The translations under genes were made by a program, and so were the position numbers. A model generated the notes under the pieces. That model saw nothing but the letters and a program-made list of their open reading frames with translations, was not told the origin of the DNA and made no database searches. A DNA stretch of 64,000 nt from Andrena cerasifolii (lineage: Eukaryota > Arthropoda > Insecta > Hymenoptera > Andrenidae): the NCBI RefSeq assembly GCF_050908995.1, contig NC_135126.1, positions 8,990,001 to 9,054,000 on the forward strand. The letters run 5' to 3'. Of the stretch, positions 56,801 through 64,000 are shown in pieces. The first letter of the stretch is position 1. Every line of letters starts with the position of its first letter.

Positions 56801-58775
56801 GTGATTGGGTGTACTTGTGGGTGTATTTCTAGAAGGAGGAAAAGGTGAAGAAGTTTCTAAGTGTTTATCGATCCTCACTGGAACTATTTTGTAACTGATT
56901 TTAATTGTATCCGGTGTCTCACGAGAGAAAAAGCAGTTATAGGGTAGGAAGTGATGTTGGAAAATGAAATTCTGCTGTGTCCACAGAGGGATCGCTCTAT
57001 TTTATCGATACGTTTCACTGCGGATGCCTCCTTACCTCGATTTATCTCCAGAATATCCACGTTGACGTCCACGCGTACGTAATTTCGGATTTAGTGTTCG
57101 CGCCAGGGATATTCGAGTTTGAGGATCGAGGAGCTTGGCGAGATACCGCCACGGCCGCGCGCCGTGATTTGTGGACGTCAATACGGGGGTTACGCGTGAC
57201 GTATCTCACCGATCATAATTACATCCTGTTACTAGAGATCCCGGCCTCCTTCCTCGTCCACCTCCACGGGCGACGTCGCCCTTCGTACGCTTCCTCCACC
57301 CTCGGTGACGTCCTCTGAGGCCCTCCTGATTTACCGACTTCCTCTTGGCTTTCGCCTAATGACTCAATCGCCTGTCTCGGCCTGCTCGATCGTCACGAGC
57401 TTCGACTTTTTACCTTCTGCTTCGTCGTTAGACGGTACCCACTCGATACTCCTCCAAGACGATTATTTCCTGGGGAGCTTGCACACTATAATGCAATTAT
57501 CTCCCTTTCACTGCCGTTCAGCAAACGAAGCTAGATTCAATTCATACGATATCTTCAGGGTTTCTTCCCTTAATTCAACAGTACTTTATACAACGATTTT
57601 CACCGTTGCTTCGCGAGATCAAGGGGATCATAGCAAGTTGATTCAATCTGCATGACCCAGCTTAGAACCAAGATGAACTGTTTTACGAGTCCTTTTCATC
57701 TCTCTGTATAAACCTACGTAGGTACTCGCATTAGCTACGTCTAGTTACTGTCGTATTTGTTCAGTGCTTAAACTGTTTATCCTGCAAACAAGCAACTAAT
57801 CGACGTCGCTGGATTCCAAATGGGTGGAGAGGGGTGCAAAAGAGGGACAGCAGCGAGACAATGAACGGGGTAGGTATTCCCTTCGGGTTGTTGGATCGCG
57901 TTCGCCGTCAGTAGAGTCGAAGTTTTACGATCAACATTTTACTCAGCTAACGCGAGACACGCCTCGAGTTTCATGCCTTCTTCTCCCATCGTTCCTCTCC
58001 TTCGTTTAATACCTGAAACGTAGCCACTAAATCACGAGTGGACCAGTGAACCTCGCTGAAGTTGAGGCGTGGCTATTAGTATAAATACGGTTATAATGCA
58101 GAGGTTGGGGTTGGAAAGGGTATAAACAGCCACTAAATCAAGGACCCTCGACCCTCCTGAAGGGGTACGACGCAACCCGAAACCAGGACGAACGTTTCGG
58201 AACACATAGCTGCTAATAAGGAGCATCAGCGAGAGCTGTCTTTCTGATTTACTTCATCAACGAAGACTCGTGCTCGCGGCAACAACGTTACGAATTGCTT
58301 CGCTAGAATCAGAAACCAGACGCGATTCGCATGTCGCTTTCTCGAACAAATCATTGCCACCCCTCTGCGCATCGTCGACCTCAAGCACGCAAAGAAAGGG
58401 GGAACGGAAGGAAAGGTAGCCGCTCTAGCCGTTCGAGAAGCTGAACTCCATGCGCGTCTTTCACGGTCGTCGAATTAATCCGCCATTAATTTCCGGGCCG
58501 GGCACGAAAGAGCCGGTCGAGTGTGTAAACCTTCTCTAAACAAGCGTCCGCGTAACAAATGGCAGTCGGTTCGCGTTCACGTCCGCGCCGCTCGTAATGT
58601 CGCGGCCATGTATGCATACGACCGGGAGAGGGTGATTAATGCCGAACCGGAGGGTCAAGATCCTCCTCGATTAATCAAATTAAGGGTGGATGTGCGAGAT
58701 AAAACTCGCGCCCGTGGAAAAGTCCAGGCGAGCGCTGGACGCGTTTGAACGGCGACGTCGCCTGGTTCCTGGCGA
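47838..58775. other. No gene recognised
   Basis: Eleven kilobases of mixed-composition DNA with short frames only. A frame at 48242-48577 (111 codons) follows a CTGCAG acceptor-like site, but it has no recognisable domain and I do not call it. The T/C-rich tract at 53650-54060 is listed separately. A sequence resembling one pogo-like end occurs near 53179. Confidence 0.5.
53650..54060 (+). repeat. Pyrimidine-rich tract of about 400 bp
   Basis: The plus strand is dominated by T and C (TTCCTTCTATCTCTACC-type sequence). This removes stop codons and produces a 164-codon Ser/Leu/Phe-rich frame at 53618-54112, which I regard as an artefact of composition. Confidence 0.75.
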
Positions 58776-58868
58776 CCGTTGAAAGCTCCCCGATGAAAAA
58801 TGACGGGCATGACTTATCTGTATCGAGGACTCGTCCGTCGCTCGGACATCCCTGGAAAGAGGCGTGAC
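58776..58868 (+). repeat. Duplicated hairpin module, copy 1
   Basis: Conserved blocks in order: CCGTTGAA (58776-58783); an AAAAATGACG stretch; a 26-base block starting GCATGACTTATCTG (58807-58832); a hairpin with a GTCCG/CGGAC stem and a TCGCT loop (58833-58847); and AGAGGCGTGAC (58858-58868). The same blocks recur in the same order in copy 2 about 440 bp downstream, with a different hairpin sequence in between. This could be a structured noncoding RNA, a repeated regulatory module or a short dispersed repeat. I do not recognise it as a known RNA family. Confidence 0.6.
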
Positions 58869-59211
58869 CGACGTGGGGTCTGTTCTCTGGTCAGGTTTCT
58901 GGACAAACGGGGAGATAGACTGTGAGTAATGACCGAGAAAAATTTCGCCAGGTTTCAGCCGCTGCCCGTGCGTCTGCTCGCGGGATAGCCGAGGTTCCGC
59001 CTCGTTCTTGTGAATCTAAGATCAACTTCGACCGGAGCATTCGTAAGAGGAATCTGCGGAGTCTAATCTTTGGAAATCGCGCGTCGCGAGACGACAGACC
59101 AGTCGAGTTGTCAAGTCGCTTCAGCGAGGCGGAACACGTTGGAGGGAACTCGTGTCTGCGAGGATAGAATGTAAATGAGTAATTGTCCCGGTAGATTAGC
59201 GACACCGACGT

Positions 59212-59308
59212 CCGTTGAAGGGCCCGGCCTGGTCTGCTAAAAAACGACAGCGCATGACTTATCTGTATCGAGGACTCCGCAGCACGTTGTTGCGCGGAGA
59301 GGCGTGAC
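59212..59308 (+). repeat. Duplicated hairpin module, copy 2
   Basis: CCGTTGAA (59212-59219), AAAAACGAC, the identical 26-base block (59252-59277), a hairpin with a CTCCGC/GCGGAG stem (59275-59280 with 59294-59299, 13-base loop) and AGAGGCGTGAC (59298-59308). The stem sequence differs from copy 1 while both copies pair perfectly, so pairing rather than sequence appears to be kept. Between the two copies lies ordinary GC-rich DNA with a 139-codon minus-strand frame that I do not consider a gene. Confidence 0.6.
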
Positions 59309-62300
59309 AACTGTAATCCCGATTCGTTCGGGACACTTGAATGGGAACGAAACTGGACACTGGTCAGCCACGGGAGTGAAGGGTGCAGCCGTGCACGGAT
59401 GAAGATCCTTCGGTGCCCGTCATCGTTTGAAGGCTACGAGCGAACGGGAGCTGGTGATCGAAGATTAATGGCGACTCACGAGCCGTGGCGATCTGCTGCG
59501 CCTTGTGTATCTCGCTGCTGATCAGCGTGATAGCGAGCAGTTTGCTTCTTTCATAGGGAACGACGGAATTATGTAACTCTCGTCGTGAGATTTCATCTCG
59601 GCAGGCACATCTTGGAAGTCTCCGATCTCTCGTAGAGAAATACAATTGAGGAGTTGATATGATAAACGATGTATGGTAGGTGTCAAAGAAATGAAAAATT
59701 ATATTCTTCGCGACAAAGAATTAAATTCCATGCTGAATACGGTGGTAAACTCTGTAAGCGTTGGGATAATTTACTTGGATTTTTAGGACTGTCTTAAGAC
59801 AGAGGTGAGATCACATTTTCGCTTCTACCACTTACATGCTTCTCAATTTGCAAACCATCGGTAGCTCGAATTTTTCCGAAGCAATTACCGCGGCGAACAA
59901 AGGACCCAGTCGCCGCGATGTCACGTTTACCTCAGTATCCCGTTGACGAGCATTCGCTGACACACGGGCTGCATGAATACCCACCAGCGTACAATTCGAG
60001 GCCTACCTTCGTCAAGCCCACGGTCCATCCTCTGAAAATCCTGCGCAACGATCAACGCAACGATCCCTCGCGCGAGATCAGGTTCTGCGGACGATCAGTT
60101 AAGTCCTCCGTACGCGTAACGAGTTCATATCTCGCGCATCGTTTGCCTCGAACAGAAGGGAAGGAAACCTCGAGCCCCTGGAGGGATCGCCGAGAAGGTT
60201 CTGCACACCTGACAGATTGAAACGACGCTGGGAATCGCGAGAGGAGGGAGAGGGTTCCGGATGGACACGCGAAAAGGTCGAGCGTTAAACGGGGGAACAT
60301 GGCGAACGAATCGAGGCACAAAAGACTGCCGTGGAAGCGAGATAAGCGGGAGTTAAGTAGAACGATAGAAATTTCGTGGCACCGGCGTCGGGGACTCGGC
60401 CGGAGGAGGGACACGGAAGCGGAGAGAGAAATAAAGAGATGCCGAGAGATACGGACGGGGCGGCGGGGAGGGCTGTATTCGCAAACACATCGCGAATTTC
60501 AAAAGGCACTCGACTGTGCAATCTGTCCCCGGCATAAGCGACGGGGCCCTTTGACGACGTATGCAAATACAGATCGAGCATGATAAATTGCTCTTGTCAA
60601 GACACCCGGTATTTCGCACGAGCCCATAGAAACCCGTTTCCACGGGGAACGGATTCCGCATATAATTTCGCCGACGACGGTTGAGGAGGAGAGCGCGCCC
60701 TCAGCTTCCCGCTCGGGAACGGACGAAACTTTGCCGAGACGAATGTGTTTCTCTTCTCGAGGACGCGTTATCACCGCCACCGACCGCGGATCTTGATGGG
60801 ATCGTCGCGACGCGCCCGTCCACGATTTATGCTCGCGTCGATTGAATGCTAAGCCCCGAAACGGTGCTCCTTTCTTGGGGGGATTTTGAGAGGGAACGAT
60901 CAGGTCGAGCGAAACGCTTCATCTCCCGTTTCACTCCCATTGGAATGTCTGTAGGCAGGAGCTGCTGAGATTGCTTTCAATTTTAACCTGTTAATTGGGG
61001 GAGGTTTGCTAACTCGTCCTTTGGAAAGCTTAATAACGTTAAACGAGTCGATTGGCCTTTCTCATCTCATTAATTACGAGATAACTATTTACATCCCCAA
61101 CGACACCCAATGCTCGCGATCTCTGACAGCATTGAAAGACTTAACGTTCATCCAAAAGGTCGTTAGAATCGCGCGGACTGATCTGTCGAGCTCGTTCGTC
61201 AGACCAGGGTACCGGAAACTAGTTCGAATCTCGTCGTAACGACGGCGAGACCATTGCGAGGAAGATTCATGTCGCGTTTAACACTGCTGCGCCTTTTGTC
61301 CAGCCAGTGGCAACATCACGCCTTCACGACTCTGAGAGGGGCCCACATCTATCTCTCTGTCATATCGCGTTAATACGGGATCTCCACTGGTCGAGGACGT
61401 TTAACCGTGCCTGCTCCACGATTTCGTGGCTAAATCGTCTCATTAACGGGTCTCGTGGGGGGTCCCGGCTCATTTGCATCACACTCGTCTTGGAACCGGT
61501 CCAGCTGCACAGTATTAACCCACTGAGACTGTTTCTAAAACAGACTATTTATCCGTCTGATCGTGAAAAATGTCAGTAGACATCCTGGGAATAGTCTGCG
61601 CGTCGCTTTGTGTTCTGGTAGCTTTCGAGTGATTTGTATCTTTGATATTGTAATTCTCTGGGTACCATTCTTTGCAGGTACAGTAGAAAAGGGGATTCTT
61701 GCATGCTTGGCACTGTGTTTCTTAATTGTACACAATTTGGAGGATTTCTAGTAGACTAAGTACATTGATTGTCTTGAGATTCGTGATTTCAAATTATTGT
61801 TTAAAATTTCGTGGGTTTTTACAGAACTTGCGAGGCTTCAGATTTATCGCATAGAATTTTTAAAAAAATTTCTGCCTCTGTTGATAATTAGAAATCATTA
61901 CGATTCCTCGAAGCTCCTTCTCTCGAGCACTCGGCGCTATCCAGCGCACTTAATCGCAGCGAAACACGTTTCCGGTACACGGTCCAGGGTCCAATTCCCC
62001 TTAATTTCCACGGAGCAGACGTGATGCATTGATTTTCCCGACTTTCCAATTTAATCAGTGACCGCCGGTACAACTCCGTGCAGCAGCGCGCGGCTACTGC
62101 AACGGAACCGGACCCCGAATTCCTGATGGAAATGCAAATGTCATCAGTTTGCGTGTGTCCAGTTTGAAATTAGAGAAACACGTCGCGCTCCGTGCGCCTG
62201 GAAAACTTCAGTTTCCTATTTCCCTTTAGAAGTTTCTCTCCTTTGTAACGCGGGGCTGCATAAATCCTAGGTAAATTCTGTCTTTGCAGATTCGTTGCTG

Positions 62301-64000
62301 AGAACTTGTCGCTGGTCACTGGATTCGGACAGTTTCAGATCCTCTATCTTAATCGTAATCGTATTAAATTTCAAATCCCAGAGTTGTATTCACTAATTGC
62401 AAGTGACTCTTCCCTGTCTCGACTCTTTTGGCTATGGAACACTTGCTAGGATTTCCTACGATTGAATACGTCTAATTAGCAATTCACTGTTAGCTCTACG
62501 GCCAAACGTAGAATGTGCTCTATCCTCTACGAAGCGATCGCTTGGAAATTCAAGTTGTAGTAGCGGAGCCTCGATTCAGTGGAAACCGAGCACTCAAGAT
62601 TGGCTTCGCGGAAACACGATCCTGCACGGCAGACGATCCCCGCCTGTTAACAGTCTAATTAAGATAGTAACCTGCTACTGCTGATAACGACACCGCGAAC
62701 GTGTCGGAGCGAAACGTGCGTTAGAAACAATTTCGACGGTTGAAACGCGACACCGAAAACGGCGTTTTCGTTGCAGTTAAATGTTACAGGCCCTCGTCTG
62801 GGATTCCTTTTGGAAAGTGATACCAACCTTTCGCTAGGATCGCAGCTAGTTTCATTAGGGAAACCACCTCCGTTCATCCCTTAGCACTCGAGGGATCTCA
62901 CAATATCCTCGACGTGGATGCCTTTCAACTCATCAAAGTATTCCAGACTCTCATAGTTCCTTCCATTTTCGAACACCTCTTCGTACCCCAAAGAAATCAA
63001 CCGAGGCACAGCAAAATCGCGAAACGGCAACACTGAGAAATCCTAGTGTCACGAGACGTTTCCCTGAATTCTGTTTTCCCTCGTTTTTAAATTGCATCTG
63101 CCCGCCCGCAGTTTTCCGTACGAGGAACACGTCGGAACGACGTCGTCATTGGGGCGCGCTCTCGTCGACGAATTCCCGCGGAAGATCGAGTTATTCATGC
63201 TTTGGTGAGGCGAGGGAACGTCATTACTGGGTTGCCCGCCCCTAAGCGAACTCCCCCGCGGTGCCCCCGGTGTCGTTCTTCCTTTTCACCTGACAAATCG
63301 GCTGAATCTGAGCGGCGAGTATCTCGAAGACGAAACTTATAGTGTATAACGACGTTTTCCAGCGGGGAGCTCGGGTGAAAAGGCAGCGACGTTGGATAAA
63401 AAGGAGGAAAAGCAGCGGTAGGGTGGAAGTGAATGGGGACCCCTCTGCGTCGAGGGGTTTCAGCGGGGATCGCGAGACCGGGGCGGACGTTTAGCTCTGT
63501 TGCGGATAGAGGGATGCCCGTTCAATCTTTTCTAATCGCTCTCTCGCGCGCGAGAGGTCGAGAGGAGCCGACGCTGCGTGTTGTTGCAGGTGGTCAGATT
63601 TCGGGCTATTTGCATGAGATTCCGGGGATAATGCGTGGCGTAGGAGAGGGACCGTTTCGAGTGCACACGAGTCGAAGCGGGGTGTCGTTAATAAACGCGA
63701 TAAAGGTGTCGGTGGAGAGCAGAGGGGCGGAGAAGTGGAGGTTAATTGGGACGATGGGAGGTAATGAAGGGTGCGCGATTACAGGGGTGGTTCGAAGGTG
63801 TTTGCCAGTAGCAATTAAAGTACAACACGTAGAAATATTCGCGATCTTCATCGTTCAAAATCACCGAGTAATCAGCTCCTACTATCACCGTAATTCGCGC
63901 AGCTCTGCTCGACAGAGGTAGGTACGCAGAGCCTTTCTAGCCACCGTCGAGCCGATTTCCTGTGCGCGTCCCGGCTCGCACAAAAGCGTATCCTCGTAAG
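59309..64000. other. No gene recognised
   Basis: Frames reach 162 codons (63433-63921 plus) but show no domain. The AT-richer patches at 59690-59880 and 61500-61900 have no inverted repeats or duplications marking a transposon. The window ends in CTCGTAAG, a possible donor-like sequence, with nothing upstream to support an exon. Confidence 0.5.

Noticed and set aside
61208..61223. AGTTCGAATCT, resembling a tRNA T-loop (B box)
   Set aside because: No matching A box, acceptor stem or anticodon arm at the required distance.
63433..63921. 162-codon plus-strand frame near the end
   Set aside because: No motif recognised; amino-acid pattern and overlapping reverse frame fit chance in GC-rich DNA.

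Overview
This is a eukaryotic, gene-poor window. No bacterial-style genes, operons or ribosome binding sites are present. Open frames are numerous but short (longest about 208 codons), overlap on both strands, lack recognisable domains, and sit in CpG-rich or simple-sequence DNA. The mix of CpG-rich, roughly half-GC DNA with short AT runs such as TTAATTAA and sharply bounded AT-rich islands, together with Helitron, hAT, Transib-like and pogo-like remnants, suggests an insect nuclear genome. A hymenopteran (ant, bee or wasp) is my tentative guess; the sequence alone does not prove it. The window is probably intergenic DNA or the inside of very long introns.

Layout: 1-3859 unannotated; 3860-4748 a non-autonomous Helitron; 4749-11537 mostly featureless, with a (GA)n run and a decayed tandem repeat; 11538-12214 an element with about 65-bp terminal inverted repeats and a 4-bp target duplication; 14749-15301 a Transib-like MITE with CACAGTG-type ends and a CGGCG duplication; 19151-22806 a nest of three elements (a TTAA-flanked hairpin MITE split at its centre by a TA-flanked element, whose own TA duplication was hit by a second hairpin MITE); 22807-30069 unannotated except for two weak exon candidates and several DNA-structure motifs; 30070-30880 an internally deleted pogo-like transposon that keeps the start and the PHD-like zinc-finger tail of its transposase; 31895-32750 a purine tract, a G-run and a CpG-rich promoter-like stretch with CRE and E-box sites; 35308-36178 a 16-bp minisatellite with higher-order copies; 37029-37448 a hAT-type MITE; 41736-42379 another TA-flanked element; 42382-64000 mostly featureless, with one striking duplicated hairpin module at 58776-58868 and 59212-59308.

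The AT-rich islands largely coincide with transposable elements, so composition itself marks insertions in this region. The observations I find most worth following are the nested element cluster, the Transib-like MITE, the pogo deletion derivative, and two pairs of short locally duplicated modules (near 40.65/41.15 kb and 58.8/59.25 kb) whose conserved blocks flank potential hairpins. No protein-coding gene can be called with confidence. If a host gene spans this window, its exons must be few and short.
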